From NCBI GenBank assembly GCA_017467805.1, contig JAFUKJ010000058.1, positions 16,808-80,807 of the forward strand: a DNA stretch of 64,000 bases. Direction: 5' to 3'. Under the pieces are notes generated by a model. That model was not told the origin of the DNA, searched no databases, and saw only the letters and a list, made by a program, of their open reading frames with translations. Source of the DNA: Lachnospiraceae bacterium (GTDB lineage Bacteria > Bacillota > Clostridia > Lachnospirales > Lachnospiraceae). The position numbers were made by a program, and so were the translations under genes. Every line of letters begins with the position of its first letter. Position 1 is the stretch's first letter. Positions 27,020 through 36,504 of this stretch are shown here, piece after piece.

Positions 27020-28744
27020 ATGAGCTATATGGATGAATTTAAATTTTGGTTAGAGGATGATTATTTTGACCAGGATACAAAGAATGAGTTATTAGCGATT
27101 AAGGATAATGAGGCAGAGATAGAGGACCGCTTTTATAGAGAGCTTGAGTTTGGTACAGGTGGACTTCGTGGTGTAATCGGAGCAGGTACAAACCGTATGA
27201 ACCTTTACACTGTTAGAAAGGCTTCACAGGGTCTTGCTAATTATATTATTAAGGCAAACGGACAGAAGAAGGGTATTGCGATTGCATACGATTCACGTTT
27301 CATGTCACCTGAGTTTGCAGATGAGGCAGCTCTTTGTATGGCAGCTAATGGTATTAAGGCATATGTATTTGAGTCATTAAGACCAACACCTGAGCTTTCA
27401 TTTGCTCTTAGAAAGCTTGGTTGTATTTCAGGTATTGTGATTACAGCCAGCCATAATCCACCAGAGTATAACGGATACAAGGTTTACTGGGAGGATGGCG
27501 CACAGATTACTGCACCTAAGGATAAAGAGATTATTGCAGAGGTTCAGGCAGTAACAGATTACCGTACAGTAAAGACTATGGATAAGCAGGAGGCAATTGC
27601 AGCGGGCTTATACGAAGTAATCGGTAAGGAAATCGATGATGCTTACATGGTAGAGCTTAAGAAGCAGATTATTCATCCTGAGGTTATCAAGGAAGTTGCA
27701 GATGATATCAAGATTGTATATACACCACTTTGTGGTACAGGTAATAAGCCTGTAAGAAGAATCTTAGAGGAGTTAGGCTTTAAGAACGTATATGTAGTAC
27801 CTGAGCAGGAGAATCCAGACCCTAAGTTTACTACATTAGATTATCCAAACCCAGAGGATCCAAAGGCATTTACTTATGCATTAAAGCTTGCTAAGGAGAA
27901 GAATGCAGATATCGTTCTTGCAACTGACCCTGATGCAGACAGACTTGGAATTTACGCTTACGATACAGCAAGCGGTGAATATAAGGCATTTACAGGTAAT
28001 ATGTCAGGTATGCTGATTGCAGAGTACATCTTAAGAGAAAGAACTGCTACAGGAACAATGCCTGCTAATCCTGCACTTGTTACTACAATCGTAACAACTA
28101 ACATGACAGCACCTATTACTAATGCTTACGGCGTGAAGTTAATCGAAGTATTAACAGGCTTTAAGTTTATTGGTGAGCAGATTAAGTGGTTTGAAGAGAC
28201 AGGTTCTAATAACTATGTATTTGGTCTTGAGGAGAGCTATGGATGTCTTGCAGGTACTCATGCAAGAGATAAGGATGCAGTTGTTGCAGTTATGTGTCTT
28301 TGCGAGGTTGCAGCATTCTGCAAGAAGCAGGGTAAGACCTTATATGATATGATGCTTGAGATTTATGAGAAGTATGGTTACTATAAGGAAACACAGTATG
28401 CAATCACATTGAAGGGAATTGATGGTTCTAAGCAGATTGCTGCTATGATGGATAAGTTAAGAAACAACCCTCCAAAGCAGTTTGGTGATTTAGAGGTTGT
28501 AAGAGTACGTGACTATCAGAATGATAAGATTGTAGAGCTTGCTACAGGCAAAGAGTATTCTACAGGTCTTCCTAAGTCTAATGTACTTTACTTTGATTTG
28601 ACTAATGATTCATGGTGCTGCGCAAGACCATCAGGTACTGAGCCAAAGATTAAGTTCTACATGGGTGTTAAGGGAACAAATCTTGACGATGCAGAAGCTA
28701 AGGTGGTAGCACTTACAGATGCTGTAAAGGCAGTGATTGAATAG
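27020..28744 (+). CDS. Phosphohexomutase (phosphoglucomutase/phosphomannomutase)
   Basis: A 574-residue alpha-D-phosphohexomutase. The active-site phosphoserine loop is TASHNPPEYNGYKVYW, the metal loop is DPDADRLG, the sugar loop contains GLEESYG, and the phosphate-binding RPSGTEPK is near the C-terminus. The length matches the Firmicutes PgcA type rather than the shorter GlmM. It interconverts glucose-6-phosphate and glucose-1-phosphate, giving the substrate for RmlA. A GGAGGGCG Shine-Dalgarno precedes it. The 181-base gap upstream may contain a promoter (a lone TTGACA at 26870-26875), but no matching -10 is clear. Confidence 0.93.
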   Translation: MSYMDEFKFWLEDDYFDQDTKNELLAIKDNEAEIEDRFYRELEFGTGGLRGVIGAGTNRMNLYTVRKASQGLANYIIKANGQKKGIAIAYDSRFMSPEFADEAALCMAANGIKAYVFESLRPTPELSFALRKLGCISGIVITASHNPPEYNGYKVYWEDGAQITAPKDKEIIAEVQAVTDYRTVKTMDKQEAIAAGLYEVIGKEIDDAYMVELKKQIIHPEVIKEVADDIKIVYTPLCGTGNKPVRRILEELGFKNVYVVPEQENPDPKFTTLDYPNPEDPKAFTYALKLAKEKNADIVLATDPDADRLGIYAYDTASGEYKAFTGNMSGMLIAEYILRERTATGTMPANPALVTTIVTTNMTAPITNAYGVKLIEVLTGFKFIGEQIKWFEETGSNNYVFGLEESYGCLAGTHARDKDAVVAVMCLCEVAAFCKKQGKTLYDMMLEIYEKYGYYKETQYAITLKGIDGSKQIAAMMDKLRNNPPKQFGDLEVVRVRDYQNDKIVELATGKEYSTGLPKSNVLYFDLTNDSWCCARPSGTEPKIKFYMGVKGTNLDDAEAKVVALTDAVKAVIE

Positions 28745-28765
28745 AATTTTATACTAAAAATATAT

Positions 28766-28799
28766 CTTATGGGACGGCGATTTTTCGTGGTCCCATAAG
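28766..28799 (+). other. Hairpin between the mutase and the next glycosyltransferase
   Basis: A perfect 10-bp stem (28766-28775 with 28790-28799) encloses a 14-base loop that can form a small inner CGA/TCG stem. No T-run follows, so it may only partly terminate or may stabilise mRNA ends. Confidence 0.45.
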
Positions 28800-28823
28800 G
28801 TGCGTATATGGGAAGGTAAAAAA

Positions 28824-30176
28824 GTGTCTGTTATTCAGAATATAAGAAAAACAATTAATTACAGTAAGAAAAATGGATATAAGGAAACCATTTATGCAAC
28901 ATGTGAGCGTGTGATTGCAAAGTATCATGCAGATTACCATTATGATGAACCTTTAAAGGCTAAGCTCTTGCAGCAGAAGAAGGAGCAGGAAACGTACACG
29001 ACAAAGTTTTCGATTATTGTTCCTACCTATGAAACAAAGCAGGAGTATTTGGCTATGTTGATAGACAGTTGTCTTGACCAAAGCTATGAGAAGTGGGAGC
29101 TGATACTTGCTGATGGCAGTGAAAGTGATATTGTCGAGAAGTGTGTTGCCGAGTATCAGGATGAACGTATCCGTTATATTCGTTTGGTAGAGAATGGTGG
29201 AATAGCAGTTAACACTAATCAGGCGTTAGAGTATGCAACAGGAGAGTATTGTGGTCTTCTTGATCATGATGACTGGCTGACCTTAGATGCACTTTTTGAG
29301 ATGGCGAAGGCTATTAAGATTGCCAATGATGAGGGAAAAGAGCTGGTCATGCTTTATTCTGATGAGGATAAGAGTGATTCTAAGGGAGAGAACTTCTTTG
29401 AGCCGCATTTTAAGCTGGATTTTAATCCCGATATGATTTTGACGAATAATTATATTTGTCATTTTCTTGTGGTAAAGACAGAATTGATGCAAAAGCTTCA
29501 GCTTCGTAAGGAATATGAGGGAGCACAGGATTTTGATTTGGTGCTTAGAATTGTAAGCAATCTCTGGCAGAAGGAAAAGGAAGGCATTATCAGCCATATG
29601 GATGATTATATTGTACATGTTCCAAAGGTTTTATATCATTGGAGGTGTCATGAGGCATCTACGGCAGTGAATCCACAGAGTAAGATGTATGCTTATGAGG
29701 CAGGAAGAAATGCCCTGACCGATTTTGTAAGACGAATGGGCTGGAAGGCAGATGTACGACATAATAAGCATCTTGGATTTTACAGAATGGCTTACCGCAA
29801 TGGCATTTTCTCCCATAGAGATGATGTGGCAGCAGTAGGCGGTTATGTGGTGCATAAGGGCAAGATTTCCAGTGGCTTATACAAGGGACAGCCTATTATT
29901 TATGCAGGATATATGAACAGAATGGATTTGTATCAGAATGTAAAGTTTTTGGATATTCGTAATCTGGCTGTTAATGAGAGATATCAGTCGATTTATGAGG
30001 AGATAACAGGACATGCTTATACCAGTACATTTGATGTTCCGATTCATGAGCAGCCGCAGTGGCTGCAAGAGCTTACAGCAGAGGAAGTAAGTGAACTTAG
30101 TAAGAAATTGAGTAAGCAGCTTAGGGCAAAGGGAGGCAGACTTGTGCTTGACCCTGAGGTTGTTTGCAGAAAATAA
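28824..30176 (+). CDS. Glycosyltransferase family 2
   Basis: The protein has 450 residues. A GT2 domain occupies about 60-310 (FSIIVPTYETKQEYLAML, ENGGIAVNTNQAL, LLDHDDWLTLD with the DxD-type motif). A C-terminal segment of about 100 residues contains no second GT domain. It resembles the first GT2 domain of the two-domain enzyme encoded at 24847. GTG 28824 was chosen because GGAAGG at 28811-28816 stands 7 bases upstream; GTG 28800 lies in the preceding hairpin. Acceptor and sugar are unknown. Confidence 0.85.
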   Translation: MSVIQNIRKTINYSKKNGYKETIYATCERVIAKYHADYHYDEPLKAKLLQQKKEQETYTTKFSIIVPTYETKQEYLAMLIDSCLDQSYEKWELILADGSESDIVEKCVAEYQDERIRYIRLVENGGIAVNTNQALEYATGEYCGLLDHDDWLTLDALFEMAKAIKIANDEGKELVMLYSDEDKSDSKGENFFEPHFKLDFNPDMILTNNYICHFLVVKTELMQKLQLRKEYEGAQDFDLVLRIVSNLWQKEKEGIISHMDDYIVHVPKVLYHWRCHEASTAVNPQSKMYAYEAGRNALTDFVRRMGWKADVRHNKHLGFYRMAYRNGIFSHRDDVAAVGGYVVHKGKISSGLYKGQPIIYAGYMNRMDLYQNVKFLDIRNLAVNERYQSIYEEITGHAYTSTFDVPIHEQPQWLQELTAEEVSELSKKLSKQLRAKGGRLVLDPEVVCRK

Positions 30177-30193
30177 AGAGGTTGGAGAAGTGT

Positions 30194-31159
30194 ATGGCGC
30201 AGACCACAGTAGTAATACCGAACTATAATGGAATAAAGTATATTGCAGCATGTCTTGACAGTCTGTATGCAGGGACTGTTTCGGACATGGAAGTAATTGT
30301 GGTGGATAATGCGTCGGCAGATGGTAGTTTAGAGCTTATAAAGGAGCAGTATCCTCAGGTTACGCTGATAGAGAATGCCGAGAATACAGGTTTTTCCTAT
30401 GCTGTCAATCAGGGGATACAGGCAAGTAAAACGCCTTATGTATTTTTGCTGAACAATGATACAGAGATAGAGGCAGACTGTATCGAGAAGCTGGAAGCTT
30501 TTATGCAGACGGATGACAGAATCTTCTCTGCAAGTGCAAAGATGATTGCTTTGCATGATAAGGAGAAGGTAGACGATGCAGGCGATTATTATTGTGCATT
30601 GGGTTGGGCGTTTGCAAGAGGAAAGGGAAAGCAGCCCTCCTTGTATAAGGAGAATAAGGACGTGTTTGCGGCCTGTGCAGGAGCAGCCATTTATAGAAGA
30701 GAGTATTTTGATAAGGTAGGTCTGTTTGATGTGCAGCATTTTGCATATTTGGAGGATATAGATGTCGGATATAGGGCGCGTATACATGGATTTCGTAATT
30801 GCTTTGCAGCAGATGCAGTAGTGTACCATGCAGGCAGTGCAACCAGTGGTTCTCGTTATAATGCTTTTAAGACATCCTTGGCATCCCGTAACAGTATTTA
30901 TTTGATTTATAAAAATATGCCGTTACTTCAAATTATCCTTAATTTGCCATTCTTTTTGGTAGGTTTTGGAACAAAGCTCGCTTTCTTTATATTAAAAGGA
31001 CTTGGGAAAGAATATAGTAAAGGCTTGCTGCAGGGGATAAGGCTTTGCACAGGGGAAACTGGCAAAGCTAATAAGGTTAAATTTTGTGCAAACCGATTGC
31101 AAAATTATGCAAAGATACAGGTCGAATTGTGGTCAAATTTGTTTAAATTGCTTTTTTAG
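30194..31159 (+). CDS. Glycosyltransferase family 2 (rhamnosyltransferase-like)
   Basis: The protein has 321 residues. An N-terminal GT2 domain (TTVVIPNYNGIKYIAACLDS, FLLNNDTEIE, YLEDIDVGYRARIHG) is followed by an amphipathic, hydrophobic C-terminus that may bind the membrane surface. This short GT2 type is common among rhamnosyltransferases such as WbbL-like enzymes. ATG 30194 was chosen for the GGAG at 30184-30187; the upstream TTG overlaps the previous gene and has no ribosome site. It closes this transcription unit before a new promoter. Confidence 0.85.
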   Translation: MAQTTVVIPNYNGIKYIAACLDSLYAGTVSDMEVIVVDNASADGSLELIKEQYPQVTLIENAENTGFSYAVNQGIQASKTPYVFLLNNDTEIEADCIEKLEAFMQTDDRIFSASAKMIALHDKEKVDDAGDYYCALGWAFARGKGKQPSLYKENKDVFAACAGAAIYRREYFDKVGLFDVQHFAYLEDIDVGYRARIHGFRNCFAADAVVYHAGSATSGSRYNAFKTSLASRNSIYLIYKNMPLLQIILNLPFFLVGFGTKLAFFILKGLGKEYSKGLLQGIRLCTGETGKANKVKFCANRLQNYAKIQVELWSNLFKLLF

Positions 31160-31172
31160 GGTAAAAATAAAG

Positions 31173-31201
31173 TTGTACTTTTTGTATAAATCATGTAAAA
31201 T
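31173..31201 (+). promoter_or_regulatory. Promoter of the sugar phosphate transferase gene
   Basis: TTGTAC (31173-31178) and TAAAAT (31196-31201) are 17 bases apart, 45 bases before the TTG start codon. Confidence 0.6.
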
Positions 31202-31246
31202 GTATCGTGGGCGTAATGGTGTTGCGCAAAGTAAGGGTGATATATA

Positions 31247-32644
31247 TTGATAAAAGATAATCAGAAATATTTTAATAGCTTACTTGTTTTACTGGACGCG
31301 ATTGTTGTCGTAATAACATATCTGCTTGCACATTTTTTGTGGGTAAGTCAGAAGGCTCCTGAGACAGGAGTATTAGCGGTAGAGATTTATTATTCTGCGT
31401 TGATTGTGATTGTGCCTGCATATTTAATTTTATATAATACCTTTGAGCTGTATACACCCAAGCGTACGTCGAAGAGTGTATATGAGCTTTTTAATATCAT
31501 TCAGGCAAATGTCAGCGGATTGTTGTTAATCATGGTAGTTCTGTATGCAGTGAAGCAGCCTGACTTTTCCAGAGGAATGATTGGATTGTTCTTCTGCATG
31601 AATACGGTGGCAGATTATCTCATGCGTAGAGGCGTGCGTTTCTGCCTGCGTTTTGCGCGTAAGAAGGGCTATAATCTGAAGCACATTCTGTTGGTGGGAT
31701 ATTCCCGTGCAGCAGAGGCATATATAGATAAGCTGCAGGCGAATCCACAGTGGGGATATGTAGTCAATGGTATTTTAGATGACGAGATTCCAAGAGGGAC
31801 CAAATACCGAGGCGTTAAGGTTATAGGTGATATTGAGAATCTTGAACTGATTCTTCCTGAGAATAAGTTGGATGAGATAGCAATAACACTATCTTTGGAG
31901 AACTATGGAAGATTGGAGAATATTGTTAAGATTTGTGAGAAGTCTGGTGTACATACTAAGTTTATACCAGATTATAACAGATTGATTCCAACCAATCCTT
32001 ATTTGGAGGATTTGGGAGGACTGGCAGTTGTAAATATAAGACGAGTACCGCTTACTAATACAGCGAATATGATAGTTAAGAGAGTGATGGATATTTTTGG
32101 TGCGCTTATAGCTATTATTATTTCGTCGCCGATTATGCTGGTTGCAGCGATTGGTGTTAAGACAACAAGTAAGGGACCGTTAATTTTTAAGCAGGAAAGA
32201 GTAGGGCTTCATAATAAGCCGTTTATGATGTATAAATTCCGTACGATGGAGGTTCAGCCTGTGGAGGAAGAGAAGCTTGGCTGGACGAAGAAGCATGACC
32301 CTCGTGTAACCAGGATTGGCCGTGTTTTGCGTAAGACCAGTATTGATGAGCTTCCTCAGTTTTTTAATGTACTCAAGGGTGATATGAGTATGATTGGTCC
32401 AAGACCAGAGAGACCTCATTTTGTAGAGAAGTTTAAGGAAGAGATTCCACGCTATATGATTAAGCATCAGGTTCGTCCAGGTATAACAGGATGGGCGCAG
32501 GTAAATGGTTATCGTGGTGATACTTCTATCCGTAAGAGAATAGAGTTTGATTTGTATTATATAGAGAATTGGACAGTTGGATTCGATTTGAAGATATTGT
32601 TCTTAACATTCTTTAAAGGTTTTATCAATAAGAATGCATACTAA
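31247..32644 (+). CDS. Polyprenyl-phosphate glycosylphosphotransferase (WcaJ/WbaP type)
   Basis: The protein has 465 residues. Four N-terminal membrane segments, a nucleotide-fold middle domain (HILLVGYSRAAEAYI) and a C-terminal bacterial sugar transferase domain are visible. The catalytic part begins with a membrane helix (VMDIFGALIAIIISSPIMLV) and carries KFRTM, RKTSIDELPQFFNVLKGDMS and IGPRPE. The family moves a sugar-1-phosphate from UDP-sugar to undecaprenyl phosphate, starting the repeat unit. The start is TTG, with AAGGG at 31233-31237 nine bases upstream. It is followed at once by an LCP ligase gene. Confidence 0.93.
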   Translation: MIKDNQKYFNSLLVLLDAIVVVITYLLAHFLWVSQKAPETGVLAVEIYYSALIVIVPAYLILYNTFELYTPKRTSKSVYELFNIIQANVSGLLLIMVVLYAVKQPDFSRGMIGLFFCMNTVADYLMRRGVRFCLRFARKKGYNLKHILLVGYSRAAEAYIDKLQANPQWGYVVNGILDDEIPRGTKYRGVKVIGDIENLELILPENKLDEIAITLSLENYGRLENIVKICEKSGVHTKFIPDYNRLIPTNPYLEDLGGLAVVNIRRVPLTNTANMIVKRVMDIFGALIAIIISSPIMLVAAIGVKTTSKGPLIFKQERVGLHNKPFMMYKFRTMEVQPVEEEKLGWTKKHDPRVTRIGRVLRKTSIDELPQFFNVLKGDMSMIGPRPERPHFVEKFKEEIPRYMIKHQVRPGITGWAQVNGYRGDTSIRKRIEFDLYYIENWTVGFDLKILFLTFFKGFINKNAY

Positions 32645-32657
32645 GGGAGAGAAAGAA

Positions 32658-33926
32658 ATGGATGATAATAGGAGAATGGATGGAGGAAACAGACCTTCAC
32701 CCAATAAGGCACGTGCAAACGGAGGAGGTAAGCGTCCACCGAAGGGAGGCAGACCACCACAGGGAGGCAGACCACCGAGGGGTGGAAGACCACAGGGAGG
32801 CAGACCACCGCAGAATGGCAGACCACCACAGCCACCTCGCAGAAAGCCACCAAAGAGAGCAAAGAAGGGCAGCAAGATTGCTTTATTTATAATTGAGATA
32901 TTGGTATTATTAATTTTGTTGGTTGTATTCTGGGGAGCTTCTAAGGCAAGTCAGATTCAGTATATCGAGATTGCGGATGAAGAGATTGAGATTAACGAAC
33001 AGGTTAAGGAAGCGACTGAGACTGGTGCATTAAAGGGATATAGGAATATTGTTTTTTATGCAGTGGATTCTAACGATAAAGAGTTAACGAAGAATACCCG
33101 TTCAGATACGATGAAGATTATTTCTATTAATCAGGATACCAAAGAGATTAAGATGGTGTCATTGCTTCGTGATAGCTATGTGAATACTGGAACAGACAGC
33201 TACGGCAAGGCAAATGTTGCCTATGCTAAGGGAGGTCCGAAGCAGTCTATTAGTATGATTAATATGAATCTGGATCTTAATGTTACAGATTTTGTTACAG
33301 TTGGTTATGATGCTGTAATTGATGGAATCAATGCACTTGGAGGCGTTGAGATTGATGTTCAGGAGGATGAGATTGAGCATTTAAATAACTATCAGATGAG
33401 TATTGTGGGTGAACCTACAGGAACCTACAATGCAGCTGGAGAGCCTAATTATTATGCGGAAGCATGGGTTGAGTATATACCTGTTACAGAGCCTGGCTTG
33501 CAGACATTGGATGGCTTACAGGCGGCAGCTTATTGCCGTATTCGTTATGTAGGTAATGATTTCAAACGTGTTGAGCGACAGAACAATGTTATGAAGGCTG
33601 CATTTAAGAAGGCTTTGACTTTTGATTTGGGTAAGCTCAATAAGATTGCAGAAGCAGTATTCCCGAAGATTTCTACTTCTCTTGAGCTGAGTGAGATTCT
33701 TGAGCTTATGAGTAGTGCATTGGGATATGAGATAGGTGAGTCGCAGACATTCCCATACACTTACGCAGATGAGACTATTAACAGAGGAAGAGTACTTGTT
33801 CCGAATACATTGGAGTCAAACGTAACACAGTTACATGAGTTCCTATTTGGAATAGAGGACTACCAGCCATCTGATACGGTTAAGAGAATCAGTGACAAGA
33901 TATTAAAGGATGCAGGATTAAAATAG
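32658..33926 (+). CDS. LytR-CpsA-Psr (LCP) family glycopolymer transferase
   Basis: The protein has 422 residues. The cytosolic N-terminus (about 10-70) is a Pro/Gly/Arg repeat of the GGRPP type, followed by a Lys/Arg cluster and a membrane helix (about 75-95). The extracellular LCP domain has the conserved charged residues in YAVDSND, TRSDTMKIISIN, SLLRDSYV and CRIRYVGNDFKRVERQ. LCP proteins move undecaprenyl-linked polysaccharide onto peptidoglycan. ATG 32658 was chosen because GGGAG at 32644-32648 lies 9 bases upstream; an earlier ATG overlaps the previous gene. Confidence 0.93.
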   Translation: MDDNRRMDGGNRPSPNKARANGGGKRPPKGGRPPQGGRPPRGGRPQGGRPPQNGRPPQPPRRKPPKRAKKGSKIALFIIEILVLLILLVVFWGASKASQIQYIEIADEEIEINEQVKEATETGALKGYRNIVFYAVDSNDKELTKNTRSDTMKIISINQDTKEIKMVSLLRDSYVNTGTDSYGKANVAYAKGGPKQSISMINMNLDLNVTDFVTVGYDAVIDGINALGGVEIDVQEDEIEHLNNYQMSIVGEPTGTYNAAGEPNYYAEAWVEYIPVTEPGLQTLDGLQAAAYCRIRYVGNDFKRVERQNNVMKAAFKKALTFDLGKLNKIAEAVFPKISTSLELSEILELMSSALGYEIGESQTFPYTYADETINRGRVLVPNTLESNVTQLHEFLFGIEDYQPSDTVKRISDKILKDAGLK

Positions 33927-33938
33927 TAATAAAATATA

Positions 33939-33965
33939 CGGAGCCGATACAAGCGGCTCCGTTTT
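33939..33965 (+). terminator. Rho-independent terminator after the LCP gene
   Basis: CGGAGCCG (33939-33946) pairs perfectly with CGGCTCCG (33954-33961) around a 7-base loop and is followed by TTTT. Confidence 0.8.
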
Positions 33966-33987
33966 GAGTTTGAAAGGTTATATTAAT

Positions 33988-34926
33988 ATGCAGTATTCAG
34001 TGGATGTAATTATATTGACGCATAAGCCGACTAAGCAGGTAATGCAGTTAATTGAAGCTTTAGAGAAGCAGACCTATCCTATTCAAAAGCTGATTTTGAT
34101 GAATACAGAGGAGAAATATTTTAATGCTCTGTTTTATGGGACAGGATTTTTGGAGAAGTATAAGAATATAGAGATACATCATATCTCTGCTCTGGAGTTT
34201 GACCATGGTAAGACAAGGGCAAAGGCAGTATCTTATTCTAAGGCGGATATATTTGTGTGTATGACACAGGATGCCATACCACAGGATGAGACATTACTAG
34301 AGAAGCTGGTCGAAGCGTTGACACAGGATATGAGGATTGCAGCAGCCTATGCAAGGCAGCTTCCATTACCTGATTGTAGAGAAATTGAAAAATATACAAG
34401 AAGTTTTAACTATCCTGACAAATCTGTGATAAAATATAAGAGTGACCTGCCAACAATGGGAATCAAAACTTTCTTCTGCTCTAATGTGTGTGCGGCATAT
34501 AGTAGAAATATCTACGATATGCTTGGAGGCTTTGAGACAAAGGCAATCTTTAATGAGGACATGATATTGGCGGGAAAGGCGATATTTGCAGACTATGCAA
34601 TTGCATATGCAGCAGATGCCAAAGTTGTGCATTCGCACAATTACACATGTATGCAGCAGTTTCATAGGAATTTTGATTTGGGAGTATCGCAGGCAGAGCA
34701 TCCTGAGCTGTTTAAGGCAGTGTCGTCGGAGAGCGAGGGAATTGCCTTGGTGAAGAAGACGATTCAATATTTATGCGAGATAAAACAAAAGAGAATGATA
34801 CCTTATTTAATTGTATCCAGTGGATTTAAGTTTGTAGGCTATCAGCTGGGAGTACGATATAAGCATTTACCGATGAATATGGTAAAGGCTTGCAGTATGA
34901 ATAAGAAGTATTGGAATAAAAGATAA
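33988..34926 (+). CDS. Glycosyltransferase family 2, rhamnosyltransferase-like
   Basis: The protein has 312 residues. The GT2 core (SVDVIILTHKPTKQVMQLIE) is followed by EFDHGKTRAKAV and FVCMTQDAIPQDE. The F-x-HG-x-TR ... TQDA combination is characteristic of RfbN/RgpB-like rhamnosyltransferases. That fits the dTDP-rhamnose genes of the cluster. ATG 33988 was chosen for AAAGG at 33973-33977. It lies after the LCP terminator and just before clpX, so it may need read-through or an unseen promoter. Confidence 0.85.
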   Translation: MQYSVDVIILTHKPTKQVMQLIEALEKQTYPIQKLILMNTEEKYFNALFYGTGFLEKYKNIEIHHISALEFDHGKTRAKAVSYSKADIFVCMTQDAIPQDETLLEKLVEALTQDMRIAAAYARQLPLPDCREIEKYTRSFNYPDKSVIKYKSDLPTMGIKTFFCSNVCAAYSRNIYDMLGGFETKAIFNEDMILAGKAIFADYAIAYAADAKVVHSHNYTCMQQFHRNFDLGVSQAEHPELFKAVSSESEGIALVKKTIQYLCEIKQKRMIPYLIVSSGFKFVGYQLGVRYKHLPMNMVKACSMNKKYWNKR

Positions 34927-34956
34927 TAATGTGTATGGAAAGGTTTGAGAGGTAGA

Positions 34957-36465
34957 ATGTCAGATAAGGACAATATGAATAAGGACGATTTTGACGATAT
35001 GGATTTTCTTGATTTGGAGGATGAGTCAGAAGAGAAGAAGGAAAATATGGATGACGAGTATGATAAGGAAAGCGAGTATGAGGATGTTTGCTTCATTTGC
35101 CGCAGACCAGAGAGTAAGGCGGGCAGAATGTTCAAGCTTCCGAATCATATTTCTGTTTGCTCGGATTGTATGCATAAGACAATGGATACCGTCAGTCAGT
35201 TTGATTATCAGGGAATGTTGAATAATATGCCTGATATGGGAAGTGATAAGAGCAGTAAAGGACATTTCCCTAATATCAGCTTTGTAAATATTGCAGATTT
35301 GCAGGGTGACGGCGGAATACCTAACCGTCAGAAGCTGAAGAAGAAAAAGTCTAAGGAAAAGGCAGAACCAGCCTTTAATATCAAGGATTTGCCTGCACCA
35401 CATAGAATTAAGGCACAGTTGGATGACTTTGTAGTAGGTCAGGACTATGCAAAGAAGGTTATTTCAGTTGCCGTATATAATCATTATAAGCGAGTTGCTA
35501 CAGGTACTATGGATGATATTGAGATTGAGAAGTCCAATATCCTTTTGCTAGGACCTACAGGTTGTGGTAAGACCTATTTGGTAAAGACGCTTGCAAAGCT
35601 TTTGGATGTTCCGCTTGCGATTGCGGATGCGACATCTTTAACAGAGGCAGGTTATATAGGTGATGATATTGAGTCAGTAGTTTCTAAGCTCCTTGCGGCA
35701 GCAGACAATGATGTAGAGCGTGCAGAGCGCGGTATTGTATTTATTGATGAGATTGATAAGATTGCAAAGAAGAAGAATACAAATTCCCGTGACGTAAGCG
35801 GTGAGTCAGTACAGCAGGGTATGCTCAAGCTCTTAGAGGGCGCAGATGTTGAGGTTCCTGTAGGTGCGAATAGTAAGAATGCTATGGTGCCTCTTACCAC
35901 TGTGAACACTAGAAATATTCTATTTATCTGTGGCGGTGCGTTCCCAGACTTAGAGGAGATTATCAAGCAGAGATTGACCAAACAGACCTCTATCGGTTTT
36001 AATGCAGAGCTTAAGGATGCCTTCGACAAGGAGAAGAATCTTCTTAAGAAGGTAACAATCGAGGATATTAAGAAGTTTGGTATGATTCCTGAGTTTGTAG
36101 GAAGATTACCGATTATCTGTCCAATGGATAGCCTTGATAAGGAAAGCTATATTAAGATATTAAAGGAGCCGAAGAATGCTATTCTGAAGCAGTACCAGAA
36201 GCTCTTGGAGTTGGATGAGGTTAGATTAAAGTTTGATGACAGTGCCTTAGAGGCAATCGCGGATAAGGCAATGGAGAGAGATACAGGTGCAAGAGCGTTG
36301 CGTGCAATCATTGAGGAATTCATGTTGGATATCATGTATGAGATTCCAAAGGATGATAATATTGGTGAAGTAACCATCACTGGAGATTATATCAATGGTA
36401 CAGGTGGACCTGTGATTGAGATTCGAACAGAGCGTATTAAGGAAATATCAGAGAAAAATGAGTAA
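34957..36465 (+). CDS. clpX: ATP-dependent Clp protease ATP-binding subunit ClpX, extended form
   Basis: The protein has 502 residues against about 420 for usual ClpX. The first 45 residues are mostly Asp/Glu, and about 45 mostly charged residues separate the zinc finger from the ATPase core. The zinc-binding domain has CFIC and CSDC. The AAA+ core has Walker A GPTGCGKT, pore loop GYIGDD, Walker B GIVFIDEIDK, and the ClpP-docking IGF in TSIGFNAE. It therefore should still load substrates into ClpP. It stands alone without clpP or lon, so it may be a second ClpX or a displaced main copy. ATG 34957 has AGAGG just upstream. Confidence 0.92.
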   Translation: MSDKDNMNKDDFDDMDFLDLEDESEEKKENMDDEYDKESEYEDVCFICRRPESKAGRMFKLPNHISVCSDCMHKTMDTVSQFDYQGMLNNMPDMGSDKSSKGHFPNISFVNIADLQGDGGIPNRQKLKKKKSKEKAEPAFNIKDLPAPHRIKAQLDDFVVGQDYAKKVISVAVYNHYKRVATGTMDDIEIEKSNILLLGPTGCGKTYLVKTLAKLLDVPLAIADATSLTEAGYIGDDIESVVSKLLAAADNDVERAERGIVFIDEIDKIAKKKNTNSRDVSGESVQQGMLKLLEGADVEVPVGANSKNAMVPLTTVNTRNILFICGGAFPDLEEIIKQRLTKQTSIGFNAELKDAFDKEKNLLKKVTIEDIKKFGMIPEFVGRLPIICPMDSLDKESYIKILKEPKNAILKQYQKLLELDEVRLKFDDSALEAIADKAMERDTGARALRAIIEEFMLDIMYEIPKDDNIGEVTITGDYINGTGGPVIEIRTERIKEISEKNE

Positions 36466-36470
36466 ATAAG

Positions 36471-36502
36471 AAGTGGACTCCACGATGGAAGTCCACTTTT
36501 TC
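36471..36502. terminator. Bidirectional terminator between clpX and the GGDEF-EAL gene
   Basis: AAGTGGACT (36471-36479) pairs with AGTCCACTT (36490-36498), followed by T residues in the clpX direction. The genes converge here. Confidence 0.75.
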
Positions 36503-36504
36503 TA

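Noticed and set aside
32603-32875. Gly/Pro-rich minus-strand frame over the LCP N-terminus
   Set aside because: It mirrors the Pro/Gly/Arg repeat codons of the LCP gene and has no other support.
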